Assembly: GCA_002633005.1 (NCBI GenBank)
Contig: NMRA01000034.1
Coordinates: forward strand, 643,766 to 707,765
DNA: 64,000 bases
Direction: 5' to 3'
From: Phoronis australis
Lineage: Eukaryota; Phoronida; Phoronidae
Shown here: positions 13,489 through 26,069 of the stretch, one piece after another
Layout: the number at the start of each line of letters is the position of its first letter
Position numbering within the stretch: position 1 is the stretch's first letter
Position numbers and translations under genes: made by a program
Notes under the pieces: generated by a model
What the model saw: the letters and a program-made list of their open reading frames with translations, nothing else
Databases searched by the model: none
Told to the model about the DNA's origin: nothing

Positions 13489-14070
13489 TTCTTCACTTAT
13501 TTTGCCCACTCAACTCATTTCGCACACCAAAAATATTTTGCAAAATAATATTTTGTCCCTCACCTATTTTGCACCAAGCTACGCGGTGGGAAATTCTTGT
13601 CTCACATGACTTGCACACGGTCAGTTTTGAACTTCAGAAAATTTTAACGGAAAGCTCTAACTTAAATCCTAGCAACACACGACTGTTAACTGTGTTAATA
13701 AGGTCTGAACACGTATAGTCCCCAATTGATTCATCCATTCAAATCCGATATCTTATGCTATTGAAGGGGAGACCTTAGAGTGTCGAAGAGGGTTGCATGA
13801 CCCAGTCACATGCAAGAAAGAGTGTCTCACCAACGATGGGATAACGTTCTTTTATAATGGAACAGGATAACATAACATTACTGCAACTCATTGGATCATG
13901 TTGGCAGCCCGTAGGTTTCACTTCATTAAATTCGCACACAAGCAGTTGGCGATGCTTGTTTACTATTAATTCCGCATACCCATAACTATGAAAAATGTAT
14001 ATTCAGTTTATTTGGCACACCCCGACTATCAGGAAAACATTTAACATATTTAGTGCGAAATTAGTGAGAA
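13489..14070. mobile_element. Possible MITE with diverged ends
   Basis: The left end near 13489 (ATTCTTCACTTATTTTGC) and the reverse complement of the right end near 14050-14070 (ATTCTCACTAATTTCGCAC) resemble each other over about 20 bp. The interior is non-coding. The ends are imperfect and I see no clear target-site duplication, so this is tentative. Confidence 0.35.
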
Positions 14071-14584
14071 TCAAAGTAAATCAAATTTTGCCACATACTT
14101 GGATCTAATGTATACGAGTTTAACTGTATTTGAATCTGGTCAGCCACTTCTGAGTCCTGATGTTGTGAAATAAGCCAAACTTGGCATTTTTTCTAGGTTA
14201 ACAAATAACCTTAGGGAGTCAAGTTGCGTAAGTTGACTTATAGATGACCTAGAAGAGGTAATTATACAAATTGCACCATTTCGTATTGACGTCAGGGACA
14301 CAAAACTCATAACAACCTTAATGAGATGTACACTAAGGACACGATCACAATACTACCAGTAATTAAACTGTTATGCATCAAGTCAAAGACAGAAACTTAA
14401 AATGAATATTGGCCATCTTCTTTCACGAAATCAGACATTCGATATACAGTGCAATTTCTTTAAGTCTCGTGATGAAACCAAAACAATACAATCTCGCCAA
14501 TTTTGGACACATCACGATACACAAGTGAATTTTTCCATACAACATATTAAAGTCGCAATAAACCCGCTTTCTGCCAAAAAAAAC

Positions 14585-14835
14585 AACTTTTAATTCAGAT
14601 CCCTTACTACAGTAAAATTGGCCTTGACTTGTTTCTCGTTCAGATGATTTGTGGTCCCACATGCTCAACGAAAAACTTGAAAAGCTGTGACAGCTCCACT
14701 GACTTGCAGAGTCTCGTCTCAACCAATAACTAACAGTCAGTTCTTTTCAAGGTCAGCAATTACAACTAATTTGACCAAGAAACAATATGACACCAATTTA
14801 ATAACAGTAAAAGATCTGAATCAAATCTGTTTTTT
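14585..14835. mobile_element. MITE-like element, family A copy 2
   Basis: The left end (14588-14622) and the reverse complement of the right end (about 14797-14833) match over more than 30 bp with several mismatches, through a TTCAGATC...TTACT block and ending in AAATTGG. The same terminal pattern is present at 2822 and 19048. No coding capacity. Confidence 0.6.
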
Positions 14836-17800
14836 GTGATCAGAGTTTGAAATATGTAATTGTCTCCTAAATATGTACAGCTTGGCGATCTTCTTTAAGA
14901 TGTTATCAACTCAAAATTAATCAACCGATATCATTCAAAAAGTGTACTATAAACATAGTGAACTTGGCCTCCTTCACTTTTATCTTGTTGTTTTCACTAC
15001 AGGGTACAAATGCGTTGTTTTAAACAAAATCTCTTGACATAAATAAGCTTGTACTGGCCATTATGCTCACCCCTGTAGTGCTTCATCATTAGATGATCAG
15101 ATGCAACCAGTGGTTTTAAAGTCTCATATTTTACGAATAACGGGATAATGAAAACACGACAGGTGTGGTGTTTTAGTTCAAGTGGATGCATCAAACGAAG
15201 AAATTAATAGCTAATTTGGACATAGAGATAATCCAAATGAAAGATAAAATTAAATCTTCTGGCTGGATTTAACAAATGAAAAGCAAATTGTGGCAAAGCT
15301 GAGTTTTCTCAGAGAAATGCACTGATATGAGAATTACTTCTACAATTGCATCCTAGATTTCCTCAAGACTAACAACAGTTCTACACAATTTAACCAAAAC
15401 ATGAAGTATAAACCCAGGTGACTCCATCTTTGAAAATTTATTTAAAAGCAATGCTAGATTTAATTGCTTTAGAAGCTAAGCACCAGAAATACACAAAAAC
15501 ACAAAAAGTGATATGAACCATCTTTCAAAGAATGTAGAAAAAATTTCTCTCATCTTCAAATATCTAACCATGTTAAGGCAAACATTCTAAACAAAAACAT
15601 CTATAATGGTACTATAACTTAACACAAAACCCACTTTGTTCAAATTAGCTAGAGGACTAAAACCTCCTAAAGAAATTCCCCAGAATTCAGCCAAAGGCAG
15701 GAGATTTGATGGCAGGAAATGTAAATTGTAAACAGCCCCAGGCTTGCATGGAATCAAACTATCCCTGTTTCCATAAACATAATTGGAATTAGCTTTAATG
15801 GCTAGATGAACATCAACAAGCCAGCCACAAAACCTCAAAGAAGCATTTAAGGCTGGTTACTGAGTACATGTGGTTTTCATGTCTGACCAGTTAGGCAGTT
15901 GAAGAAAATAAAAATAAACAAAACAGGAGAAAAGACTGGTGAAATTCCTTGCAAGTTTTGACTGGAAAAATCCCAATAATTCTGATAAAACGAAGCACTG
16001 AGTCAACAGTGAGTACGATGAACTTTCCTCAAATTCAAACACAAATAACAGCCAAATTTTTTATTTTTACTAGATAAAATGGAATTTCTTCAGGTATGTT
16101 GCTTTGTCATAATTTTTTTTTTATTTTTTGTTTCTATGTTCACACACTACAGATAACAATTCTTATGCGATCAACTTGAAATTTACTCACAACATGTGTC
16201 CCATGAATGGCTCGAAGCCTATTGTGTATGGTTGAAATTGGAATCAATATGGCACTGTGGCAGCCATTTTTCCTTTTTTCATTTGTGGAGCCACAGCTCT
16301 GCTGTTTCTAGGGGGATTTTTCCATTTTTTTTCTGTGGATAGATCATTCCAAAAGCTATCACAAATGTCTCACCTATTTTTCTATAGCTCGTTTTGATGA
16401 CTGGCTTCCAAATAAGTAAGTTTTTGTGCCGTATCTTCGCGTTTCTCGAATGATCTGTCTGAAATTTGGTACGTGGATAGATCTTTTCAAGAGCTACCAG
16501 CATTGAAAAACTCGTCTCTTGCTAAGGTTTACAGTTCTCACGATATTCGAGATTTACTGCTCAGGCGACTGTTCTTTTGTTGAAGTTATTTGTATATGCA
16601 CTTCGTTGTAATAAAGATTCCGAATTTTGTCTGATCCATGCACAGTGCTCACTTAGTCAATAGGTCGAGGGTTTCTGTTCTTGGGTGAAATCGGATGCAA
16701 GAAGGCATCGTGACGGAATTATGTTTGCGGAGTTCAAGCTCCACAATTCTTTGACCGATTTTTTTTAAATTTGATAAGTAAACAGATCTCCTCAAGCGCT
16801 ATCTAATACATTGGTCGCATTGGGGTCATGATTGTTTACGTCATCCACCTCACTTTTTTATTTGATTTCACCAAGTGTCATTCTTCATAGTGCTTTCATT
16901 TCATTTTTCAAATTCTCATTGCATTGCAAGAATTATTGGAGATTTCATTGTGTGTTTGTTGATGACAGCCATACTATATAAAGTTGTCAAATAATCAATT
17001 CAAAAAATTGTCTTCTCGTTTACTCTAGCGGAAACTTCGATGAAATAAATATTTTAATGTTCCACCATATAGTGTTCTAATTTGAAGAAGCTTTGTTATA
17101 GATCAAAGGTAAACCAACCAGTAGATATGAGATATCAAAATTTCTCAATACAGCATGATTCAACCGGAATTCAAACACACACTTGTTAACCTCTCAGTAT
17201 TTTTATGAATTCAACCTTGACAATCAACCCCCCCTGCTACAGCAACATTACCTAGTTCAGGTAAGCTGACATAAAAACAAGCAATAAAAGACCAAGTTAA
17301 AAAGTATGACTGACTGTACATTAGCACCACGCCTGGTCAAACGAGTTTAACATAGTAGTTGAAGGACCACATCTCATCATGTGGTCAAATTAAATCAGAG
17401 ATTCATGACAAAGAAAGTCAGTCAAGCTTAACTAGTAAACACTTCAATTTACGCAAACATGGAAAAACAAGACATAACAGAACCAGTGTCTCTTGTTTGA
17501 GGAGACAAGAGGGACTTACTTCATTGAAGTTAAATATTCCTCAATTTCAGAAGGGTTATCATGAGCAGTACTACTTGTAAATATGTACTTTTCCCCAAAA
17601 GAAGAAAGAAAATGGATTCAGAGAATATGCTTGTAACCAGCCTCTCCATATTATTTTCACGAGGTCAGTCTTACTGACTTTTTGAATGAAAAATTCATTT
17701 AAAAGCAAAGTAGCATGAAATTAAAAGACCAGACTACTTTAGGAGTTATTTACTTCAAAAAATATGTACTTTTACTAGTTGACACTGACACGTTTTATCT

Positions 17801-17872
17801 TTTGATTACTGAGTAAGAGTAGGGGTTGCTTTGGTACAAAACTGCATAAATACCGGTTTATATACACAAAAC

Positions 17873-18001
17873 ACAAAACGTACTGAGAGTGAGGCAGCTG
17901 AAGTAATATCCCACGAGACATTATTCCTTCGGTCTCGGTCGATACACAGAATTATGTCTTGAGGATATTACTTCATTTGCGACACTCTCAGTACGTTTTG
18001 T
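17873..18001. repeat. Long hairpin (arms of ~47 nt, 34-nt loop)
   Basis: The left arm (17873-17920) and right arm (17955-18001) are reverse complements over 19 bp, then 13 bp, then 5 bp, separated only by one 7-nt symmetrical mismatch and a 4/3-nt mismatch. If transcribed this would fold into an imperfect hairpin of roughly pre-miRNA size. It could equally be a tiny MITE. No coding frame is involved. Confidence 0.8.
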
Positions 18002-19047
18002 TTTTAACCCATACGCTTCAAATTCCTAAGTTTCTTTCATTTTTCAGCGGATTTTTTAAAATACTTCACCCAGACTGTTCATGTGGCGGATCACATCCTA
18101 TATGTATGCACTTGCGGGTTAGGTTGCAAGTTTCCTCCAGTAAAATAAAGTTTTAAATGTAACCATTTATTACTTGAAAAGAGATAACAAAGATGAAAAT
18201 AACGGTAATTGTGCACTGAACTTATAACATTTCATGAAAATAATTAAAGAACAACATTTGATATTGTAGCTACTGAGGAATCGATGCCTGAGTTGCAGAC
18301 GATATAATATTTAGCAACTGAAAACTGAGACAGAAATTCCATATAATTAACAGAGTTGTACCAGATGTTATGTTTGAGACCGGACTGCATGTTATTTTTT
18401 TATACTGCTGCAATTGTAATATTTTAAACTGTTTTAGGAAAGTTTGAAGATCGAACTGGCTAATGACGTTGAGTCGACATCGACCTACCTTTTGAACTTT
18501 CCATGTCAGAGGGCAAACACTATCACATGACTGTATTGCATTCGACTGGTTCAATGCGTATGGGATGAAGCTTTGGAACGATTGGTTAAAAATAATGACA
18601 AAATGAAATCTGACATAAAATTAGTGTCACTAAAAACTTCACTCTTCTTTGAGTAAAGCCTATCGATCATGGGTCCCACAAAATTACTGTCATACTGTTA
18701 TAAATAAACTTTTTTGTGTTACAAAAGTAGGGGAATGATGCAAAAAAATGACATTTATTAAACTGTTTTTCACTTACACTGTTTTAACAGGCAAGGTGTA
18801 GGTTGACTCTCAGATTTTGCATGCACCCTGTAAATTCGTAAGCTCTACATGTTGATTATAAGTTTCATGACAAGGGATGACCAGAACTACCTAGGCAGTG
18901 TGAAATTTTGAGATTTATATAAAATTGAAACACATCCCTTCCTAGCTATTTTTTCAACATCAGCCTTCACACAGCTAGATGGCTGGCTAGAGTAGCGATA
19001 ATTCAATAAAGTTTCTCACTGTTTGGAATGGTATGTTTGTCAAAAAA

Positions 19048-19310
19048 GCTTTGATTTGGACCATTTACTGGCATGAAATTGGTCTCAACTTGTTCCTTAG
19101 TCAAAATAGGTGTGACTTTTGGGCTTGGATAGAAGTGACTGAGTTCGCTGTTTGGTCAGACAAGGCTCACAAAATTACACAAGGGCTGAAGAAATAACAA
19201 ACGGACTATCAGTCTTTCTCAAGCCTAGATATTCCTTCTAATCTGAGCAGTGAATAAGGCAAGACCAAATTTAAAATGTTAAGTAGGTAAATCAAAACTT
19301 TGATTTTGAC
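19048..19310. mobile_element. MITE-like element, family A copy 3
   Basis: The left end (19050-19095) carries AGCTTTGATTTGGACCATTT and then AAATTGGTCTCAA. The reverse complement of the right end (19275-19310) carries AAAGTTTTGATTTACC and AATTTGGTCTTG. Same arrangement as the copies at 2822 and 14585. Non-coding. Confidence 0.6.
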
Positions 19311-21745
19311 AGTAATTACGAATTTAATGACACGGCAACACAAGTTGTATATGAATTAAAAAATAGTATGTTTTGAATAGTCTCAGAGAATTCAAGAAAA
19401 TTTATCACTTATAATGAGACATTATCATTTTTTACAGCTGAAAAACACATTTTTGGGGTCACTGTTGGACGGGATAACCTTTGACGAGAACTATTATAAT
19501 AAAACAATAAACTCTGCTGTGTTTTTGTGATTTCATAACAAATCGCAAATTCTCGACATAGTCTACCAAACATTTGCTTAAATCACGATGGGTGACAACC
19601 ATTACATAATATATTGTGTCATTTAAGGTGAGGGAAATAGCTCGGAAGCAGTGTGACTGGGTGCGTCACAAAATCACTTTTCTCGCCAATATCTTCACTT
19701 TAAGTGATTAAAAGAGATTTTCAGTATTTTAAACAAAAATCTTCATGCCATGCAATATTGCATGCTTAGGATAAAAGAAGAAAAATAAGACATATTTTTG
19801 TAAACACTAACACTGACAAGTTTAAAACGAGAATCAAGTCTAGCAGAAATATATCTGCTTTTCTACATTGATGAAAATGAGTAGATTCTGCCGCGGTGGT
19901 TGTGATGATGATGGCAGTGCTGGTGGTGCTGATAATGTACCACGCCATACACCTATGCTACGCATTGAGAAGAACCGGAGATGTTTGTTTAAATACAAGT
20001 TCGCACCGATCAAGCACAAACAACTGTAACTCATTAGGGCGTTTTCCCATTGCTCCCAACTTTTTCATTTCTATAACCCAACAACAAGTTGGGAAGTTTC
20101 CCCCTGTAGCCAATATCTTACATGACTGATTAACTCCATTCTGGCATTCATGGTTGGAGGGCCAGCTCTCTTTTGTTCAGTAATTGCTCTAATCTTCAAT
20201 AAGATTGTATCTAGCCTGACTGGGCTGTGCTATTAAAAATAAAAGTTATAACATATTTGAACATAAACCAATAGCATTTTTGAATTCCTCGTCAAATGGT
20301 GATAATGTTTAGTTTTTGAATCGCCAAAATCGCCCAACAGGAACCAAAGTTACGATAATCTATTCTTTGCGAATGTACCAAATGGGTTTATGGTGTTCAG
20401 GTGTTCACATGTGGTCTGTAATAAACCTGGTAGATAATTGGCGTGCCTGTTGTCATAACAGACAAAAGACTGAGCTTGGCAGTTAACAAAGACACTAGAT
20501 GTTATCACATGCTCACAACCCTCTTCTTGGTCTGGTAAAGTCACTGAACGGGAAAACGCTGTCATGAGTAAAACTGACAGGCACAGGTGTCTCCACCTAG
20601 TGTCCAGCTGTGGAACTAGCCAGCAGGACTGTCTGGTAAATAAAGGACAGCAAAAATTGTGACGCCAACTGAGTTAGAAAAAAGTAACGCAAGGCTATTT
20701 ACTACTGCTCATTTAATAAGCATTGAGATAAAAGAAACATTTAGTTCAAATTAACAAAGGAAGTTTGACCTGTAAAAAAACAAACAGCACACAGTCAGCT
20801 CTTAATTACTGGTTCAGGGCAACTCAATTATTCTAAGGAAGAAGTAGATTGTGGACCAAAATACACGTTTTTGTGGAACAATGTTTGATACAGTTTCTCA
20901 TTTCTAACTTGCACTGGTCAACTAGAATTTCAGCGTAAGATATAAAAGATATCAGAGAGGCGATAACCATTCAATCTATAGTATCTGAAGGGGTTAAGAT
21001 ACATGTTTGCCCAAACCTCCCTCTTAAAAATTTGATTTTAATATGATTTTAATTTTCAAAAAAAATCAAAATTTAAATTCACAGCCACCAGTACGTAATA
21101 CATGTTCGTGGGAATAGACACAAATATAGATAACTTAAGCCCAACAAACCAATCAGTGACAAAAACACAATACATTGCATGCATCAGAGAATGTCCAATT
21201 TGACTCTTCCATACTACGCTTATATCTGGTTTTATGGTAAAAAATCTCCCACTTCGAACAGTCTCCAAAATTTGGGACACATGACTCATCTGTTACAGAA
21301 CAGCTCAACTTGACGTTCATTCAATTTAATAAGAGCCATGCAACGCTAATTAGACTAAGGCAAACAACAATAACCTCAAACCCGGAATAAATCAAATTAT
21401 GGCAGGGAATCTTCAAGTTGACTTGAACCAATCAATGATTTCCATGAGTTTATCATTGCATAATTAGGAACTCGGTGTATCTAAGAACCAAACCAAAGGG
21501 TTCTTGCAAAAGAACATGGACCAAAGCTATAACTTTCACACATGGCACTGCATGGTGCTTTAACTATGAAAAGTACTAATATTGAACAAAAGTCACCTAA
21601 AACACCCAATTTAACACGTGTAAGTACACAAAGAATATCTGGTCAGTACACTTAAAAAGGAAGTGTATAGGTGTATCCGCCTACATGCAAAGCACTCGGG
21701 CGAATTCTTTGAAAAATGCATCACATAACGCTTAATCGTCGTGAG

Positions 21746-21787
21746 AGACCGTCCCGAGTTGGTATGTGGTGCAACTCGGGACGGTCT
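21746..21787. repeat. Perfect 16-bp hairpin with 10-nt loop
   Basis: AGACCGTCCCGAGTTG at 21746-21761 is exactly the reverse complement of 21772-21787. The GC-rich stem stands out from the AT-rich surroundings. There is no adjacent gene on either strand that it could terminate or regulate. Confidence 0.9.
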
Positions 21788-24252
21788 GGGGTCTACAAAA
21801 AACCATAGTTCAACTGTGAGTCTATACCAATGTGATAATCGAGAGTAGTTCTACTTGCTGCGTCAGCTGCTGGTATGCTTATCTCTTTTATGACACACAA
21901 TGTGCGACTGGGCAAAGTGTTTTCATAATAATGTGGATAAATCAGTGGAGTGTGAAACCCCTGAGGTCCCTGTCAAGTCCTCACGGCAATTTTACGTTAT
22001 CAATTGTGACATAGGAGCACGGGACGAAGTATGCGTATATAAGGCAAGTCGAACATAGCCACAATACTGGCCACTAGAGGGAGCAATAGTCATCAGCTTT
22101 TCACAGCCTAACCAATATCTTCCAAGTTGTTACGGATAGCAGCACGCTTGCATAGGAACAGACAGAGAATGATTGTGAACATGAAGGTGGAACAGTCGAA
22201 AGAACTCGCAACTTCATAATTTATTTCCTGTTTTGCTTTCTCATGCACTCGCAATAAGTGTATTTTGTAATTTGCTTGATGGCATTTTTGCTGGTATCAA
22301 AAAAGTACGTCATTTCAGAAGGTCCAAGTAATTTTTCTGGTGCTTTACCAGCACTTGAATTACCCAACAATGGCATTTTTAGCACTTTTATAGCAAGACT
22401 ATTCACTTCAAAGGACACATAAGTGCAGGGGAGAGACAGTCAGAACATATGAACCAGTGTGTTCCCAGTTTTCGCAAGCATCGGTATTCAAAGTAATTTG
22501 GAATGCTCTACCTTTGCAGTTGCTTCAAAATATACCTTTATCTTAACATAATCAGACTCTGTTCTGTTCACGTCCTCCACAAGAACCCGCAATCCCAAAT
22601 TAATGAAAATTGTCATTGAAAATACCACTTCCAGAACAACGACTCCTTTGTCTGTTTCCGCTTCCGCTGCACGAAAACCTCAAACACTAATCTTGTGTCC
22701 AAATGGCAATCGAGTAAAAATTGCTCAGTAAGTTAAATTTTGACGTCTTTTCTCAAATCATGACATTAACTTGATGGCAAAAGTACTAATGGTAAAATGG
22801 CGTCGGGAATAAGACATATGTCTGGAACATGTTGATATTTCCGCATATACTGCTAACTTTTTCATCATGTGACTTTTTTTGGTTTCTATGTTCGTTAGCA
22901 TCCGGTACTGCACTTTGGTTCAGTAAGGCCTTGCAACTGCCACTGGTAAAGTTTTTATTTACAAAATTTAGACAAACTTGTGTTCCAAGGGGTAACAACC
23001 TTCTACGTCGTATCTATAAACAGTTATTTCATGTTACGCGTCTAAGGAAAGAGCACCTTATTATTCATTGTGTTAATCAGTTGACTACAGAGAATGAACG
23101 AGCCCTGACCAAATCTCTCATCATCCAGGTGGTGACGAAATAAACCAATAATTCTTCACTTGTTTCACACAAAATATCCCAAAATTGTAATTTTTCTAAA
23201 TTCCAAATGATGGTTGTCTTGCTGCAAATGATGGACGCTTTACAAATGAATTCGAGCATTTAGTAGACTAAGTTTCTTAATTTTTATTTTGTTGGGAAAT
23301 GTAACAAAAATTTCACTTGTCCGCCACATTGTGTGCTAAGTGGGTGGAGAATGTACAGCATAAGTCAAACTGACCTCTTCACTGACTGCATACCTGCCTC
23401 ACTTAACCACTGGCATTTTTACAACTGAAAAATTGCTAGTGTTATATGTGAACCCCATAAAAGTCATCAACATAATCACGTATCAGTGGCTACCAAGCAT
23501 ATTAAACAAAACTATTTAACCAAGACGACAACCAAAAAGTTAATGTTTTGTACTCCGGGGACAATTGTTCTTTTGAAAGCAAGATTACACTATCTAATTG
23601 ATGACGATAAGCAAAGATTCCCAGCTGCGAACAGCAAACCCCCATGCAGAGCAGGAGCTTGGTCACCAGACTCCAGGTGTTAAGGAGTTGAAATTCTTGG
23701 ACTGTTAGATTCAATCAAACCCCTGCTGCGCATATCTCAGTGAGATCCAGGCCACTTATCAACTGACATCTTTATTGGCAGCAGTTAAGATGCTAACAGA
23801 GCTATTAGGCAACAATTAATTACTTCATAATTTAGGCCTAATCTTTTAGGCTGCATCCTTTGGAGACACCATATAAACTGGGTTATCTGTATTGCAATAC
23901 AAATAGGTCACCTAGTTGCGTAAACTGTCTTCAACTGGTTTGTGTTGTGTGTTAGCCAGGTTGGGTGAATACTAAGTTATTGGACCCACAAAACCTTGCT
24001 CAGCAAGTGAACTGTGTCTTCTATAACAGCACCTCACCAACAATACTCATTATACAACTTGATATCATTCAGAAACAGTCAGAGCGTTTCAAAACGACAA
24101 GGTACCCCTAAGTTCTAAAACAGATAGTGTGTGCAGCTCCAAACCTACCATAATACTTTTTAAGAGACTGGGACCCACCTCAATTTTTGTAGAGGTCTTC
24201 TGTGAACGAAAACATCCTTTCATTAAATTTCATTCCAGTAACATAACTCTTT

Positions 24253-24371
24253 GGGAACTGGAAGGGGTGAGGGAAGTGGAGAGGGTGAGGGTGGGGCGAT
24301 GGATGGAAGGGGTGGGGGGATGGGTGGGGGATGGGAAGAAAGGGATGAGAATCGGACTGTTGGGGGTAGGG
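24253..24371 (+). other. G-rich purine tract, possible G-quadruplex
   Basis: Roughly 120 bp of nearly pure purine on the plus strand with at least ten runs of three or more G, including runs of four to six. This pattern could form G-quadruplexes or triplex DNA. It also produces a spurious glycine-rich open frame. Confidence 0.7.
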
Positions 24372-24519
24372 TTTGCTGTGAGTAAAGGGGAAAGAGAAAA
24401 ACTTATTCAGAAAAAAGCAGCACCGATGGTTCTCGTTGGCCCCAGAAAGATATAAAACTGCTAAAATCAGAGGCAGAGGACACTAACACAATTCAAGTTA
24501 ATATAGCCCATAACAATTA

Positions 24520-26030
24520 ATACATTTATTTATACTGAAGGCCTCTGGCCCAAAGCACAATAATCGGAAAAAATTAAACAGGCACATTTGCACACACAGT
24601 CAACCCATTTAAGAACTGTTCTCTTCTTTTAAGGGCAGAGTACACAATATTTAACAACAGATATATCTGGATCAGCTAGCAGGCCTATACAGGATTCTTG
24701 AGTTGGGTGCTTCCATAGAACTTCCTTCATAAAACGTGACCTAAGTTCATAATATCCCTTGCAAAGCTGACCAGAAAGTGGCATTCATCCTCTAAAAGAC
24801 CTTCATTGCAAATCAAACATAATCTATTATAATATTCCACTTTCTCGTGTCTACCCACTTCCACTTGTAGTCTGTGGTTGGAGCAACGTAACCGAATAAA
24901 CAATTGAGTAAGACTAATGTAGTGGTAACTTAAGATATGGTTCAAAACAGTACATAGTCATAAAGTTACAGAAATCTTTTCGGACTTATATACGTTAGGT
25001 CACTTGATGTGATCAAAAAGATGGCGGATTGAACGGGATAAACTAATTGCAACATATTCCACGCCTCACTGAAAAGATGATATTTACATTAGTAGTACGG
25101 TATTTAAGTTTTGCATTATGCTCAATTTCTAATCGTCAACCTAGCTCATAGCAGTGATTAACTCTTTGCGCGAAGATACTTAAAAACGAGACTTCGCACG
25201 TGACAACTTGATTCAACCAAATTTCATAAAAAACCTACTTTGATACCAATTGTCTAACAGAAGATACCCAAATATTTCTCCCATTCCGATCTAAGTCATC
25301 CAACATGCCATAAGCCGCTTTAGCGTATCTAGTAGGTGACATTTTCAGTAACTTCAGCCAATATTTTACACATGTGACATAGTACTTTGCATAAAGTGGA
25401 TTAATTCCACATTCAACCAATACAGCTGTGATTGAGCAAGAGTTTCTAACTCCAAGAGCAATTTTACAGAATTTAACAGTCCCCAGTTGGCACAGCAATT
25501 TTATCAAACAGTTCAAGTGATAGGCTCAATGGTAATTCCGTGCACGGTTTCTAATTTTAGAGATAGACATAGCACCTTTACTACCTTGATGTGAGAGTTT
25601 TAGTGGCTTTGGACCAAACTAATCTTGGTGTAAAAATATTCCAAGATATTTATATTGGGAGACAACCTCCACTATTTGATTTCCATAATACCACTTCTCA
25701 TACGCTCGGAGTGGCCCGCCATTTCTAAAAGCAATGACCTTAGTTTTTTCACATTTACACTCATGCCCCAAGAAGAACAATAGTCATAAAGGCAGTTTAA
25801 CATTCTTTGCAAATTAATTTGAGTGCTCGAACACAGAACCTTGTCATCAGCATACAACAGCGATTTGACTTCCAGCGCCTCTTTATTGATATAAATCCCT
25901 CTAATATTTTGGGCATTATCTAGGACTTCGATAAATTCGTTCAGATAAATGATAAATAATAGTGGTCTGATCATACACCATTGTTGGATGCCGACAGAAC
26001 AGTCAAAAAAGTCGGTTAACCCTTCTGCAT
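24520..26030 (-). pseudogene. Decayed, 5'-truncated non-LTR retrotransposon (LINE)
   Basis: Reading the minus strand from 26030 downwards gives ordered but interrupted pieces of a LINE polymerase. First comes a reverse-transcriptase segment with V-G-I-Q-Q and S/R-P-L-L-F-like residues, then the catalytic Y-A-D-D box (about 25848-25860), then a Y-K-Y-L-G segment (about 25634-25648). Next is a thumb-like region with F-C-K and V-K-Y-W-L-K-L-L (25516-25235), and finally a C-terminal C-x2-C...E-D-E-C-H-F zinc-knuckle-like end (24945-24727). In-frame stops and frameshifts break it, so it is dead. A minus-strand AATAAA-containing AT-rich stretch near 24520-24545 is probably the 3' end. The endonuclease half is missing, as is usual for incomplete target-primed reverse transcription. 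Exact clade not assigned. Confidence 0.8.
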
Positions 26031-26069
26031 AACAACTAAATTGGATACGATCATAACTACATATAAGTC

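Larger units (their letters stand above)
2574..24500. other. 22 kb intergenic stretch, no gene recognised, repeat-rich
   Basis: I found no exon with protein-like content and flanking splice sites on either strand. The stretch contains the dispersed inverted-repeat family near 2822, 14585 and 19048, the longer repeat family near 5500, 6000 and 13020, a 25-bp tandem duplication at 3701-3750, two hairpins (17873-18001 and 21746-21787) and a G-rich tract at 24253-24371. Coiled-coil exons from the 3' end of CCDC93 (minus strand) would be expected downstream of 32620, possibly in this stretch, but I could not recognise them. Confidence 0.5.
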
